Positions 39,818-50,258 are shown, counted from the stretch's first letter. The stretch: DNA of 64,000 bases from Sinanaerobacter chloroacetimidivorans (GCF_018128545.1 NZ_JAGSND010000005.1:35436-99435), one strand, 5' to 3'. The notes: a model not told the origin generated them from the letters alone. Numbers and translations: made by a program.

Positions 39818-39848
39818 CCTGGAAAATTCCTTTCTTTAAAGTATTACT

Positions 39849-39877
39849 ATATTACAAAATAATGTTGCCTATGTCAA
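39849..39877 (-). promoter_or_regulatory. promoter of the Xre gene with inverted repeat
   Basis: On the minus strand TTGACA (39877-39872) and TAATAT (39854-39849) are 17 bases apart. ATGTTG-N7-CAACAT overlaps the -35 box. Confidence 0.75.
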
Positions 39878-40017
39878 CATTTTTTATTGTATGTATGGCC
39901 TTATAACTGTTCTGAAAATTGAAATTATCAGTCATAGCCAACCTTTTGCAATATTTTGTGACATCTTGCGAAACGACACAATATTTCAAAATTTGACAGA
40001 TATTCTCATCCCAAGCA

Positions 40018-40046
40018 TTGACATATTGCTCAAAGCAATATATTAT
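40018..40046 (+). promoter_or_regulatory. promoter of the small gene/chemoreceptor unit with operator
   Basis: TTGACA at 40018-40023 and TATTAT at 40041-40046 have 17-base spacing. The spacer is filled by a perfect inverted repeat ATATTGCT-CAA-AGCAATAT (40023-40041), an ideal repressor site. Confidence 0.8.
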
Positions 40047-40074
40047 TGTTTCAAAGCAACACAAGGAGGTGAAT

Positions 40075-40260
40075 ATGTTGTCACGTGAAAAAGAAAACTT
40101 AAAAACAAAAATCAGATCGGTACAGGATGTAGAAATCATCGAACAGCTATATTTCTTCATTCTTGGTATGCAGACGCAGCAAAAAATATCTTTTAACAAA
40201 AGGTCTAATACCAGAGCTATCAGGCGAAGCTTAGGAGGGCTCAATGGAGCAATCACTTAA
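40075..40260 (+). CDS. small hypothetical protein
   Basis: A 61-residue protein starting at ATG 40075 behind AAGGAGGTG, so translation is well supported. It is mostly helical and basic at the C-terminus ([16 protein letters not shown]...[20 protein letters not shown]). There is no known domain that I can name. It follows a repressor-type promoter and precedes the chemoreceptor gene by 53 bases. Confidence 0.7.
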   Translation: MLSREKENLKTKIRSVQDVEIIEQLYFFILGMQTQQKISFNKRSNTRAIRRSLGGLNGAIT

Positions 40261-40313
40261 CAGCCATAAGACAGATTACGCAACAGTCGAAGTTTAATGG
40301 AGGAAATAGTAGG

Positions 40314-43300
40314 ATGAAATGGTTTATCAATATGAGCATAAGAAAGAAGCTGATTATCGGCTTTGCGTTCATATCTCTTATTTGCGGTATTCTAGGCGTA
40401 TTTTCATGTTATCAATTAATAACAATTCAAAAATCTGATCGGGATCTGTATGAGCATATGACTGTTCCGTTATCACTGGTTTCTGAAATTTCCAACGAAT
40501 TTCAAAGAAACAGAGTAGATGCCAGAGATATGATTATTGCACAGACTCCGGAAGAAATCCAATCCAAAATTAAAAATATTCAAGATAGAAGAGAAACGAT
40601 AAATCAGTTATTATCTGATTTTGAAGCTTCCATACTCTCTGACCGTATGCGAGAGGAGTACGATTCCTTTGTCGTTATCAACGGCAATTATGTAGAAGCT
40701 CTCGATCAGGTAATCACACTTGCAAAAGAAAACAAAGATGCAGAAGCTCTTGCCATGCTTGGGGAAAAGGGAAAAACCGGAATTGCTTCCAAGGCGGAGC
40801 AGGAGGCTATTGATAATTTAGTTGCGATGAAGATCAGTGATGCCGAAGCAAAAGCAAATGAGAACAATGAAACAGCAGCCGGAACCGTAACCATCGTTCT
40901 GATCGCTGCTTTTATCGTTATTGTGATTTCCATGCTGATAGGAATCACCCTTTCAGGGTCTATTACAAAACCGCTGAAACGAGCGGTGTCTATGATTGAA
41001 GAAATGAGCAGGGGGCATTTAAACGAACGTTTAAACTTCAATACGAAAGATGAAATTGGTCACATGTCAACGACCCTGGATGCATTCGCCGAGAATCTTC
41101 AGAAAAATGTGATTCGGACCATCGGCAATATTTCGGAAGGTGAGATCAGCACAACCATTGAGATCACCGACGATAAAGATGAAATATCTCCATCACTGAA
41201 GAAAACGGTAGATACCATCAATGAGCTCAATGGCGAAATCGATAGCCTGATTGATGCAGTGACAAAGGGTAAGCTGGGTGAAAGAGGAAACGCAGAGTCT
41301 TATTCAGGGGTTTGGAAGAAATTAATTGAGGGAATCAACGGTTTAATAGATGCTTTTATTGATCCTATAAACCTGACGGCAGCCTACGTGGAAAGCATCA
41401 GCAAAGGAAATGTGCCTCCTAAAATTATCGATACCTATCTTGGGGATTTTAACGAAATAATAAATAATTTAAATAACTGCATCGACGTTATGAATGGTTT
41501 GCTTACAGAATCTAATCTTCTGATTACTGCAGTACAAGAAGGCAACTTGGATAAGAGAGGCGCTGAAGAAGCCTTTGAAGGCGACTGGAGAACCTTGATC
41601 CAAGGGATGAACGGATTAATAGAAGCCTTTGTACAGCCCATTCATGTCATGTCTGAATATATGGACAAAATGGGCAAGGGAATCATACCTGACGAAATTA
41701 CGGATGTTTATTATGGTGATTTTCATAACATTAAGGAGAATATTAATGCTTCCACCAGGGGCTTCGGCGGGCTGGCAGAAGGAAAAACGATTCTTGAAGC
41801 CATGAGCAGAAACGACTATTCAAAAAAAATAGAAGGAATTCATTCCGGTATCTATGCAGAGATCGGTCAATCTGTTAACCTTGTGGCTGACAGAGTACGG
41901 CATACCATTGAAATCATTCAGAACATTTCTCAGGGAGACCTCAGAGATCTAGAAGCTTTGAAGGCTATAGGAAGAAGGAGTGAGAACGATTCTCTGATGC
42001 CTTCCATTATTGTGATGATTGAAACGATAAAATCTCTGGTGGAAGAAACGGAACTGCTCTCTTCGGCAGCAGTAGAAGGCAGACTCTCTACGCGAGGGGA
42101 TGCCGGCAGATTCCAGGGAGAGTATCAAAAGGTCATCACAGGAATCAATGAAACGCTGGATTCGGTGATTGCTCCCATTGAAGAAGCCTCCGCCGTTCTT
42201 AAGGAAATGGCAAAAGGCAATCTTCATGTCAAAATGGAAGGGCAATACCAGGGAGATCATGCGGAGTTAAAATATGCCTTGAATGAAACTATAGACAATT
42301 TACTCCATTATATCAGTGAAATATCCAACGTGCTCTCGGCGATTACGGAAGGAAATCTGAATCTGGAAATTACGGCAGATTATAAAGGGGACTTTATTGC
42401 CATTAAAAACTCGCTGAATGATATTATTCATTCTTTAAATGAAGTAATGGGAGACATCAATGACGCTGCAGAGCAAGTGGCCTCCGGATCATCGCAGGTA
42501 TCGGAAGGCAGTCAGTCCCTGTCTCAGGGCTCTACGGAGCAGGCCAGCTCTATCGAAGAACTGTCGGCATCCATCGTTGAAATTGCAACTCAGACCAAGC
42601 AGAATGCAAATAGCGCAAACCAAGCCAATGAACTGGCGGTGGAGGCCAGAGACAATGCGGTGAAGGGAAATAGCCAGATGAAGGAGATGCTGGCGTCTAT
42701 GGTTGAAATTAATGAATCATCTGCAAATATTTCTAAAATTATTAAAGTGATTGATGATATTGCATTCCAGACCAACATTCTGGCTTTGAACGCAGCCGTG
42801 GAGGCGGCACGTGCAGGGCAGCATGGTAAGGGGTTTGCGGTGGTAGCAGAAGAAGTACGAAGCCTGGCGGCCCGAAGTGCGGAGGCAGCCAGAGAAACCA
42901 CCGAACTCATCGAAGGCTCCATAAATAAAGTGCAGGCCGGAACCAGGATCGCGAATGATACGGCATCCGCTTTAAATGAAATCGTCGGCGGTATTGAGAA
43001 AGCAGCGGATTTGGTAGGAGGTATTGCGAATGCTTCCAATGAACAAGCCTCAGGTATTGCTCAAATCAATAAAGGAATAGAGCAGGTTTCCCAGGTGGTT
43101 CAAAACAATGCGGCTACGGCCGAGGAAAGCGCCGCAGCCAGTGAAGAATTATCCGGACAGGCTGATATCCTGAAGCAGATGGTCAGCAGATTCAAAATAA
43201 AAAGCAGAAGCATCGGAGAAATAAAACTCCTTGGAGGTGCAGGGAGAACGGAAGGAGAAGACCGTGGTCAGGAACCCGGAAGAGCGGAAAGGGAGTACCG

Positions 43301-43352
43301 CAGGCAGGAACCCGTTTCAAGGATTGCATTAAACGGAGCTGATAAATACTAA
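40314..43352 (+). CDS. methyl-accepting chemotaxis protein with multiple HAMP-like units
   Basis: A 1012-residue receptor. Membrane helices lie at about residues 13-33 and 190-213, around a four-helix-bundle sensor of about 155 residues. A HAMP domain follows (about 214-265). Residues about 280-710 contain a series of related HAMP-like units, several with the motif EG.L..RG....F.G.W..LI.G.N.LIDAF..PI. The signalling hairpin centres near residue 813-830 ([22 protein letters not shown]), with methylation helices on both sides. The C-terminal tail is charged and carries a short repeat ([16 protein letters not shown]). It should steer CheA; no che genes are in the window. Confidence 0.9.
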   Translation: MKWFINMSIRKKLIIGFAFISLICGILGVFSCYQLITIQKSDRDLYEHMTVPLSLVSEISNEFQRNRVDARDMIIAQTPEEIQSKIKNIQDRRETINQLLSDFEASILSDRMREEYDSFVVINGNYVEALDQVITLAKENKDAEALAMLGEKGKTGIASKAEQEAIDNLVAMKISDAEAKANENNETAAGTVTIVLIAAFIVIVISMLIGITLSGSITKPLKRAVSMIEEMSRGHLNERLNFNTKDEIGHMSTTLDAFAENLQKNVIRTIGNISEGEISTTIEITDDKDEISPSLKKTVDTINELNGEIDSLIDAVTKGKLGERGNAESYSGVWKKLIEGINGLIDAFIDPINLTAAYVESISKGNVPPKIIDTYLGDFNEIINNLNNCIDVMNGLLTESNLLITAVQEGNLDKRGAEEAFEGDWRTLIQGMNGLIEAFVQPIHVMSEYMDKMGKGIIPDEITDVYYGDFHNIKENINASTRGFGGLAEGKTILEAMSRNDYSKKIEGIHSGIYAEIGQSVNLVADRVRHTIEIIQNISQGDLRDLEALKAIGRRSENDSLMPSIIVMIETIKSLVEETELLSSAAVEGRLSTRGDAGRFQGEYQKVITGINETLDSVIAPIEEASAVLKEMAKGNLHVKMEGQYQGDHAELKYALNETIDNLLHYISEISNVLSAITEGNLNLEITADYKGDFIAIKNSLNDIIHSLNEVMGDINDAAEQVASGSSQVSEGSQSLSQGSTEQASSIEELSASIVEIATQTKQNANSANQANELAVEARDNAVKGNSQMKEMLASMVEINESSANISKIIKVIDDIAFQTNILALNAAVEAARAGQHGKGFAVVAEEVRSLAARSAEAARETTELIEGSINKVQAGTRIANDTASALNEIVGGIEKAADLVGGIANASNEQASGIAQINKGIEQVSQVVQNNAATAEESAAASEELSGQADILKQMVSRFKIKSRSIGEIKLLGGAGRTEGEDRGQEPGRAEREYRRQEPVSRIALNGADKY

Positions 43353-43562
43353 AATTTGATCCGGAAAAGATTACTGACACACTTTGATAAAGAAATAGCC
43401 CGGATTTCTGACCAAAAGGTATTGGAGAAAAACCCCTTGATTTATGTGTAGATTTTTAGATGATCTGTCCTTGTACTTCGGGCTGGGCGGCTATTTCATG
43501 TTGATTAAACCCCTATAAAATGGTAAAATAATTTATCACACTATGGAAAGGGGTATCCTGGA

Positions 43563-45284
43563 ATGAATAGTGCCAAGTATAAGGACGAAATCTATATTCA
43601 TAGACCCATCAGAGATTTAAAGGATATGATAGATACCAGCGCCGTACTTTATGCAGATAAAAATGCATTTTTGGTTAAAAATGCGCCAGGCGGGAAGTAT
43701 ATCCCAATTAAGTTTTCTGAGTTTAAAAGCGATATTGACGGACTGGGCACTGCCTTTATGGATCTGGGGCTTACGGGCAAAAAAATTGCGGTAATTGGGG
43801 AAAACCGGTACGAATGGGTGGTTACTTATCTCGCAGTGGTGAATGGAACAGGCGTTATTGTTCCCCTTGACCGGGAATTGCCGGCTCAGGAAATTCATAA
43901 CCTTTTGGTGCGGGCAGGAGTCAGCGCTGTTGTTTACTCCAGCAAAGTAGGTTCTGTGGTAGAAGAAGCCATTCGGGAAATTGACAGCATTGAATATATT
44001 ATCAGCATGGACACATTGGAAAGTACGGATAACAGGCTATCTTTGAAAAAGCTCGTCCGAACGGGAAACAGACTGTTGATGGAAGAAAAAAGATTCTTCG
44101 TGGACGCGGTTATCGACCCGGAAGCTATGTGTTCCCTTTTGTTTACCTCCGGAACAACTGGAATGGCAAAAGGCGTTATGCTTTCTCATAAAAATCTGAC
44201 TGCTAACGTTTACAATATGTCCAAGTATGTAGACGTATCGAAAAACTTTACAGGCTTATCTGTTTTACCCATGCATCACACTTATGAACTGACCTGTCAT
44301 GTTTTCACCTCCATGTATCAGGGGTGCTGTGTTGCTATTTGTGAGGGATTGAAATATATTGTAAAAAACATGGCGGAAGCACAGGCTACCGTCATGCTTG
44401 GCGTGCCATTAATCTTTGAATCCATGCATAAAAAAGTGTGGAAAAAAGCAGAAGATACAGGAAAAGCGGATAAAATGCGTGCGGCAGTACAGCTTTCCAA
44501 AAAACTTGGGAAGTTTAACATAAAATCTACAAAAAAATTATTTAAATCAGTACATCAGGCCATGGGGGGGAATATGCAGCTTCTCATCTCCGGTGCGGCA
44601 GCCATTGATCCGATGGTCATTGAAGATTTTAACGCCATGGGCTTTACCATGATACAGGGCTACGGGATGACGGAGAATTCGCCTATTATTGCAGTCAACA
44701 AGGATCGGTATCATAAACCGGCCTCCGTAGGGCTGCCCATGCCCGGAACGGAGATCCGGATAATCGATCAGGATGATAACGGAGTCGGAGAAATCATCTG
44801 CAAAGGAGATTCCGTCATGCTGGGGTATTATGACAACCCGGAGGAGACAGCGAAAGTGCTGGTTGACGGATGGCTTCATACCGGAGACTACGGCTATTTT
44901 GACAAAGACGGTTTTCTCTATATTTCCGGCAGAAAGAAGAATGTCATCGTTACGAAGAATGGTAAGAATATTTTTCCTGAAGAGGTAGAATTCTATTTAA
45001 ATAAAAGCGATTATATCAGTGAGGTACTGGTATGGGGAATGGAGGATGAAAAATCCGGAGACACCATCGTCTGTGCGGAGATTTTCCCGGATTTCCCTGT
45101 CATCGAAGAAAAGAAGGGAAAGCTTTCAGAGGAAGCGTTACGTAAATTATTAAAAGCGGAAATAGACGAAGCAAACGAAAAAATGCCTCTTTACAAGAGG
45201 GTAAAAAGATTTGAGATCCGTGAAAAGGAATTTGAAAAAACCACTACGAAAAAAATAAAAAGATACGCTGCTAACCACAAATAA
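43563..45284 (+). CDS. AMP-dependent acyl-CoA synthetase, copy 1
   Basis: A 573-residue adenylate-forming enzyme of the long-chain acyl-CoA synthetase type. The ATP loop is LLFTSGTTGMAKG; QGYGMTENSP, the aspartate in LHTGDYG and the lysine region KTTTKKIKRY complete the catalytic set. It joins a fatty or aryl acid to CoA through an acyl-adenylate. The following gene, 14 bases on, is a paralogue, so the pair forms one operon. The exact acid is unknown. Confidence 0.9.
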   Translation: MNSAKYKDEIYIHRPIRDLKDMIDTSAVLYADKNAFLVKNAPGGKYIPIKFSEFKSDIDGLGTAFMDLGLTGKKIAVIGENRYEWVVTYLAVVNGTGVIVPLDRELPAQEIHNLLVRAGVSAVVYSSKVGSVVEEAIREIDSIEYIISMDTLESTDNRLSLKKLVRTGNRLLMEEKRFFVDAVIDPEAMCSLLFTSGTTGMAKGVMLSHKNLTANVYNMSKYVDVSKNFTGLSVLPMHHTYELTCHVFTSMYQGCCVAICEGLKYIVKNMAEAQATVMLGVPLIFESMHKKVWKKAEDTGKADKMRAAVQLSKKLGKFNIKSTKKLFKSVHQAMGGNMQLLISGAAAIDPMVIEDFNAMGFTMIQGYGMTENSPIIAVNKDRYHKPASVGLPMPGTEIRIIDQDDNGVGEIICKGDSVMLGYYDNPEETAKVLVDGWLHTGDYGYFDKDGFLYISGRKKNVIVTKNGKNIFPEEVEFYLNKSDYISEVLVWGMEDEKSGDTIVCAEIFPDFPVIEEKKGKLSEEALRKLLKAEIDEANEKMPLYKRVKRFEIREKEFEKTTTKKIKRYAANHK

Positions 45285-45298
45285 GGAGGTAAGTAAAA

Positions 45299-47110
45299 AT
45301 GGATGCAAGTCAATATAAGGCTATCAAAGAAAAGGAAATGGAGTATGCGGTCCAAAGGGTTAAAGACATCAAGAACAGCAAAGACAAATATGTCATGTAC
45401 CGGGATATCAGACCAATTATCGATTTGAAGCAGATGATGGAATCCAGCGTAGAACTTTACGGTGACAATATTGCCTTTCATGTGAAGGATAAGGTGGGAG
45501 GACCTTACCGTGGCATTACCTATAAGGAGGCCAAGGCAGACGTAGATGCTTTAGGCACCGCATTAAACTCCCTGGGACTGAAAGGAAAATGCATATCCAT
45601 TATCGGTGATAACCGTTACGAGTGGGCTATTTCTTATCTGGCAGTGGTTTGCGGTACCGGCATCGTTGTGCCTCTTGACAAAGAACTGAATGCCTCCGAA
45701 CTCGAACAGTTGATCAAGGAAGCCGGCGTAGAATGTATCATTTATACCAATAAATATGAGAAAATCTTTCAGGACATGAAGAACCGCGGAGAAACAAACT
45801 TAAAGTTTCTCATTAACATGGATGCCGAGGTCAGCGATGAGACTCGACTGTCATTAAGAGAAATCACGGAAGCGGGAAAGGTTCTTATGGAAAATGGGAA
45901 TCGGGAATTTCTGGATGCCCAGATTGAGCGCGACGTCATGAGCATCATCCTTTTCACGTCGGGAACCACCGGAATCGCAAAGGGAGTGATGCTATCCCAC
46001 GGGAATATCGTAGAAGATCTGATGGCTTCGCCTACCTTGCTGGAAGTGCGTCCTGAAGATGTTTTCTTTTCCGTACTGCCCATTCATCATACCTACGAAT
46101 GTACCTGCGGATTTTTGATGCCGCTGTACCGCGGCGCTTCCATAGCCTATTGTGAGGGACTCAAATATATCGTGAAGAATCTTTCGGAAGCAAGGCCTAC
46201 CATCTTTTTGGGTGTACCCCTTATCGTAGAAAGCCTGCATAAGAAGATTTGGCAGAATGCGAAAAAGTCCGGAAAAGCGGATACGTTGAAAAAAGTCATT
46301 GCTATTAATAAAATAACAAAGAAGATCGGCCTTGATCTGGCACCCATTTTCTTTAAACAAATCATTGCGCTTTTCGGAGGGAGAATGAAGGTAATTATTT
46401 GCGGAGGTGCTGCTATCGACCCCAATATTCTTCAGGGAATCAGAGATTTCGGAGTCAATGCAGTACAGGGTTACGGTCTGACGGAATGCGCCCCTATCTG
46501 TGCGTTGAATCCTGACAAATATCCGAAAAATGATGCAGCAGGCTATATTCCGCCGGGCTTCGGCATCAAGATTCACGAACCGGATCCGGAAACCGGAATC
46601 GGAGAGATTTGCGCTCGGGGCGGGAACGTGATGCTTGGATACTATAACAACCCGGAGGCTTCCGCAGAGGTCTTAAAGGACGGATGGTTTCATACCGGCG
46701 ATCTTGGATATCTGGATGAAGACAATTTTGTTCATATTACCGGCAGGATCAAAAATGTTATCATCACAAAGAACGGCAAAAATGTATATCCTGAAGAAAT
46801 TGAGAATTATATCGGCAGAATCCCCTATGTCAGCGAATCCCTTATTTGGGGAAAGGATAGTGAGGAAACCGGAGAAACTCTTATCTTTGCCAGTATCAGG
46901 GCTGATTATGATGAAGTAAAGGAAGTTCTGGGAGAAAATTATACCGATGAGCAGGTGGAAGCGCTGATTTGGAAAGAAATTGATAAGTTGAATACAGATC
47001 TGCCCTTCTTTAAGAGAATCAAGAAGATTGATGTGAGAAAAGAAGAATTTGAGAAAACCACCGGAAAGAAAATTAAACGATTTGTGGATGCCAATAAGGG
47101 GATCCAGTAA
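45299..47110 (+). CDS. AMP-dependent acyl-CoA synthetase, copy 2
   Basis: A 603-residue paralogue of the preceding gene with an extra N-terminal helix (MDASQYKAIKEKEMEYAVQRVKDIKNSKDKY). Motifs: ILFTSGTTGIAKG, QGYGLTECAP, FHTGDLGYLDED and the C-terminal lysine in KTTGKKIKRF. AAGGAGG lies before the ATG. Both copies share HHTYE(C/L)TC and CEGLKYIVKN segments, showing recent common origin; substrate ranges may differ. Confidence 0.9.
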   Translation: MDASQYKAIKEKEMEYAVQRVKDIKNSKDKYVMYRDIRPIIDLKQMMESSVELYGDNIAFHVKDKVGGPYRGITYKEAKADVDALGTALNSLGLKGKCISIIGDNRYEWAISYLAVVCGTGIVVPLDKELNASELEQLIKEAGVECIIYTNKYEKIFQDMKNRGETNLKFLINMDAEVSDETRLSLREITEAGKVLMENGNREFLDAQIERDVMSIILFTSGTTGIAKGVMLSHGNIVEDLMASPTLLEVRPEDVFFSVLPIHHTYECTCGFLMPLYRGASIAYCEGLKYIVKNLSEARPTIFLGVPLIVESLHKKIWQNAKKSGKADTLKKVIAINKITKKIGLDLAPIFFKQIIALFGGRMKVIICGGAAIDPNILQGIRDFGVNAVQGYGLTECAPICALNPDKYPKNDAAGYIPPGFGIKIHEPDPETGIGEICARGGNVMLGYYNNPEASAEVLKDGWFHTGDLGYLDEDNFVHITGRIKNVIITKNGKNVYPEEIENYIGRIPYVSESLIWGKDSEETGETLIFASIRADYDEVKEVLGENYTDEQVEALIWKEIDKLNTDLPFFKRIKKIDVRKEEFEKTTGKKIKRFVDANKGIQ

Positions 47111-47173
47111 CTCGATCATTTCTTTGGAATTTCATATAATATTAATTTGAGAGAAGAAACGGAGAAAACTGAG

Positions 47174-48271
47174 ATGAGCAATTCGGAAATCAGATACCCT
47201 ATGGTAGAATTGGATTTAAAGAAATTTAGACATAATATCGATCAGGTCGTTCAGATCTGCGGTAAACAAGGAATTGGAATTGCAGGGGTAATCAAGGGCT
47301 TTACCGGAATCCCCGAAGGAGCGAACCAGTTTGCGGAGGCGGGATGTGACTTTATTGCTTCCTCCAGACTGGAGCAGATTGAAGGAGCAATTAAATTTGG
47401 AATCAAGACGCCTTTCATGCTGATTCGTGTTCCAATGCTCAGCGAAATCAAAGATGTGATTCGCCTGACGCAAATTAGCCTAAATAGTGAAGCCGAGGTT
47501 TTAAAAGCCTTGAATGAAGAGTGCATTCGTCAGCAGAAAAAACATCGGGTTATCCTGATGATCGATTTAGGTGATCTGAGAGAAGGATTCTGGGATAAAA
47601 AAGAGCTCCTGGATGCAGCGCTGCTTGTAGAAAATGAATTGTCACATCTGGAACTGGCAGGGGTTGGAACAAACCTCGGCTGTTATGGATCTGTTGCCGC
47701 TACTCCGGAAAAAATGGAAGAACTGATAAGGGATGCGGAAATGATAGAGAAGGCCATCGGCAGAAAATTGGATATTATCTCCGGAGGGGCCACCACTTCT
47801 TTCCCATTGGTTTTAAACGGAACCATGCCGAAACGAATCAATAACCTGAGAATGGGGGAGGGAATTATTCTTGCCAAGGATCTTCGGGATCTGTGGGGTC
47901 TTGATATGAGTTTTATGAACCAGGATGCCTTTACATTAAGAGCTGAAGTCATTGAGGTCAAGAATAAACCCAGCTATCCGGTAGGTGAGATTACCTTCGA
48001 TGCCTTTGGAGGAACCGGAACCTATGTTGACCGCGGTATTAGAAAAAGGGCATTGTTGGGTCTGGGGAAAGTGGATGTCGCGTTCCCGGATATGATTTAT
48101 CCCAGAGAAAAAGGTGTTGAGGTGCTGGGTGCCAGCAGCGACCACCTGATTATTGACATTGAAGAATGTGAGAGAGACATAAAAGTCGGAGACGTTGTGG
48201 AATTTGATTTATGCTATGCAACCATTGTATTTGCAACCAATTCCCCCAATGTCAGGATCGTATGCAAATAA
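47174..48271 (+). CDS. alanine/ornithine racemase-family PLP enzyme
   Basis: A 365-residue fold-type III PLP enzyme; the cofactor lysine is Lys41 in IAGVIKGFTG. SGGATTSFPLVLNGTMP and LRMGEGIILAKDLR match the clostridial ornithine-racemase-like group. ATG 47174 is used: GGAGA is ten bases upstream, while a TTG at 47147 has none. These enzymes racemise ornithine, alanine or related amino acids; in amino-acid fermenters ornithine racemase opens the oxidative ornithine route. No other ornithine gene is nearby, so the substrate is open. Confidence 0.8.
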   Translation: MSNSEIRYPMVELDLKKFRHNIDQVVQICGKQGIGIAGVIKGFTGIPEGANQFAEAGCDFIASSRLEQIEGAIKFGIKTPFMLIRVPMLSEIKDVIRLTQISLNSEAEVLKALNEECIRQQKKHRVILMIDLGDLREGFWDKKELLDAALLVENELSHLELAGVGTNLGCYGSVAATPEKMEELIRDAEMIEKAIGRKLDIISGGATTSFPLVLNGTMPKRINNLRMGEGIILAKDLRDLWGLDMSFMNQDAFTLRAEVIEVKNKPSYPVGEITFDAFGGTGTYVDRGIRKRALLGLGKVDVAFPDMIYPREKGVEVLGASSDHLIIDIEECERDIKVGDVVEFDLCYATIVFATNSPNVRIVCK

Positions 48272-48280
48272 ATATGATAG

Positions 48281-48308
48281 AAAGGGCTGCGGTTTGCAGC
48301 CCCTTATT
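48281..48308. terminator. terminator between racemase and coat genes
   Basis: GGGCTGC-GGTTT-GCAGCCC with flanking A and T residues, between two convergent genes. Confidence 0.75.
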
Positions 48309-48312
48309 AGAT

Positions 48313-48966
48313 TTACTGTACCTGATACATGCCGTTACTGCTCATATATTGGAAAATTTGTTCTCCGTGACTTTGCTCATCCTTTTGAATGTGCTGCAGA
48401 GCTTGTCTTACCGGGGTGCTTGCAGATTCAAAGATAGCGGTATCATAGCTGCTTGAAACATATTTTTCCGTAGACAGCATGTCAATGCAGAGTATTTTAT
48501 CTGCGCTGTTACCGCTTGAACTGTTCGACTGACTCTGGGAGCCTTGTCCTGCATTGGCATTCAGCTGAACCTTGGACTGCATAAGCTGCTGACCTGTTTG
48601 GCTTCCCGATTGACCTGGTTGTGCTGATTGTCCTGATTGACCGGACTGCATGCCCTTTTGTCCCATCTGACCGCCCATCTGTCCAACTTCCATGGCCTGC
48701 TGAGAGGTTTGTCCGCTCTGCATTGCCTGTTTTGCCATTTGACTTCCGCCCTGACCTTGGCCGGAAGAAGGCATGAATCCTTGAAGAAGTTGATTCACTG
48801 TATCGTAATGCTTCCGCTCTTCATTAGCAAGCTTGGTGAACAATTGCTTTAATTGAGGATCCTGCGCCTGCTGCGCATAGCTGTTGTATTTTGCTATGCA
48901 AAGTTCTTCCTGAGTTTTCTCATCTTCCAATAACATACGCTCTTTTTTACTTAATTGAATTTTCAT
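48313..48966 (-). CDS. CotF-like spore coat protein with Gln/Ser/Gly-rich insert
   Basis: A 217-residue protein. ATG 48966 is chosen, eight bases behind GGAGG; a GTG at 48975 overlaps that site. The ends form a ferritin-like helical fold typical of CotF proteins (LLEDEKTQEELCIAKYNSYAQQAQDPQLKQLFTKLANEE and VRQALQHIQKDEQSHGEQIFQYM). Between them residues about 70-155 are low-complexity, with repeated GQMGGQMGQKGMQSGQSGQ-like units. It points to endospore formation. Confidence 0.8.
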   Translation of the reverse strand: MKIQLSKKERMLLEDEKTQEELCIAKYNSYAQQAQDPQLKQLFTKLANEERKHYDTVNQLLQGFMPSSGQGQGGSQMAKQAMQSGQTSQQAMEVGQMGGQMGQKGMQSGQSGQSAQPGQSGSQTGQQLMQSKVQLNANAGQGSQSQSNSSSGNSADKILCIDMLSTEKYVSSSYDTAIFESASTPVRQALQHIQKDEQSHGEQIFQYMSSNGMYQVQ

Positions 48967-49014
48967 GAAAATCACCTCCGATTTTAGTTTGATTGGAATA
49001 GGTGATATTATGCA

Positions 49015-49091
49015 TGAAAAAAGAGCTCCGAATCTATAATTCGGGCTTTCTGAATCTCGAATGATTCAGGAAACCCTGATTCGAAGCTCTT
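49015..49091 (-). terminator. terminator behind the rubredoxin-like gene
   Basis: AAGAGCT-C-CGAATC and GATTCG-AAGCTCTT pair (13 of 14), enclosing a second stem CTGAATC/GATTCAG. On the minus strand it ends in a T tract. Confidence 0.75.
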
Positions 49092-49104
49092 AAAAAGGGT
49101 TATG

Positions 49105-49440
49105 CTACCATTTTCCTTTTTCCATATGTCCGGAAAGTTCCGCTTTGCTTCTTTGCTTGATGATCCAAGCTTCTTTTTTTGCATTGGTAAAAACTGCGAC
49201 ACAAGGCGGATCCAGATCAATCTTGATTCCTTCCTCGGCAAGCTCAGCGATTCTCATGGCAAGATTGGCGATTTCCATATGGATATCATTGGTGCGGTCC
49301 GATGCATATATTTTTTGCGCATCTTCTTCTGATAATGCATTGAATTTTTCGGCGGGAGCGCCGCACTTAGGACATTTTTCAGGAGCCTGATCTCCTTCAT
49401 GGGTAAAACGACATACTGAACATTTCCACAACATTTTCAT
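49105..49440 (-). CDS. rubredoxin-like domain protein
   Basis: A 111-residue protein with an N-terminal rubredoxin-type iron site: Cys7, Cys10, Cys23, Cys26 (WKCSVCRF / EKCPKCGA). It is almost the same as the rubredoxin head of the next gene upstream (THEGDQAP shared). The C-terminal 70 residues (NDIHMEIANLAMRIAELAEEGIKIDL...VFTNAKKEAWII) are a separate region I cannot name. It follows the reverse rubrerythrin gene by 12 bases, so it may pass electrons to it or be its partner. Confidence 0.8.
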   Translation of the reverse strand: MKMLWKCSVCRFTHEGDQAPEKCPKCGAPAEKFNALSEEDAQKIYASDRTNDIHMEIANLAMRIAELAEEGIKIDLDPPCVAVFTNAKKEAWIIKQRSKAELSGHMEKGKW

Positions 49441-49452
49441 TTCCCCTTCCTG

Positions 49453-49998
49453 TTAACCAAAATATCTTTTTAAAAGGCCTTCGAATCCACATCCGTGTCT
49501 TGCTTCATCTTTTGCCATTTCATGAACGGTATCGTGGATGGCATCAAGATTCAATTCTTTTGCTCTTTTTGCCAGCTCTTTTTTGCCGGCACAAGCGCCT
49601 CTTTCCGCATCCACTCTTAATTGAAGATTTTTCCTGGTTGAATCAGTGACAACTTCACCCAATAGCTCTGCAAATTTTGCAGCGTGTTCCGCTTCTTCGA
49701 AAGCAGCTAATTTATAAAAAGCACCGATCTCAGGATATCCTTCTCTTTCGGCTACACGAGCCATTGCAAGATACATCCCGACCTCTGTGCATTCTCCCAT
49801 AAAATTATCCTTCAGTCCCTGGATGATTTCAGCGTCCACTCCTTTTGCCACGCCTACCACGTGCTGGTCGGCCCATCCCAATTCCTCCTGACCGGCGGCT
49901 TTGAACTTTTCGGCCGGAACCTTACATTGGGGACATTGGCTGGGAGCCTGATCACCCTCGTGTGTATAACCACATACTGAACATATCCATTTACTCAT
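49453..49998 (-). CDS. reverse rubrerythrin (rubredoxin domain first)
   Basis: A 181-residue protein: N-terminal rubredoxin site Cys6, Cys9, Cys22, Cys25, then a ferritin-like di-iron domain with [47 protein letters not shown] and [18 protein letters not shown]. In this group the rubredoxin precedes the di-iron part; clostridial members reduce H2O2 and O2 with NADH-derived electrons. AAGGAGG precedes the ATG. It forms an oxidative-defence pair with the small rubredoxin-like gene behind it. Confidence 0.93.
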   Translation of the reverse strand: MSKWICSVCGYTHEGDQAPSQCPQCKVPAEKFKAAGQEELGWADQHVVGVAKGVDAEIIQGLKDNFMGECTEVGMYLAMARVAEREGYPEIGAFYKLAAFEEAEHAAKFAELLGEVVTDSTRKNLQLRVDAERGACAGKKELAKRAKELNLDAIHDTVHEMAKDEARHGCGFEGLLKRYFG

Positions 49999-50143
49999 AT
50001 ACGAATTCCTCCTTGCTAGTTATTAATTGATCTATTACAATTTATACCACTGAACCCGGAGTATAAACAGCAGAAATTCATTTCCATCTATAACATAAAA
50101 TTTTCCTGAAAAAGGATAGTTTGATAGAAAAATTTCCGCCCTA

Positions 50144-50171
50144 TTTACTTTTTCTATAGAATTGATATAAT
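50144..50171 (+). promoter_or_regulatory. promoter of the liv operon
   Basis: TTTACT at 50144-50149 and TATAAT at 50166-50171, 16 bases apart. The leader then carries a small stem TTGCTG-GATT-CAGCAA (50222-50237) before the ribosome site. Confidence 0.65.
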
Positions 50172-50258
50172 ATATAGGGACTATCCTTATCTTTCAGGCT
50201 AGTCTAATTATTTAATCTGAATTGCTGGATTCAGCAACAATTTTAAGGAGGACAGGTA

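Noticed and set aside
43392..43498. Long-range repeat GAAATAGCC / GGCTATTTC after the chemoreceptor gene
   Set aside because: Only nine bases pair across a loop of about 90 bases; not enough to claim an element or terminator.
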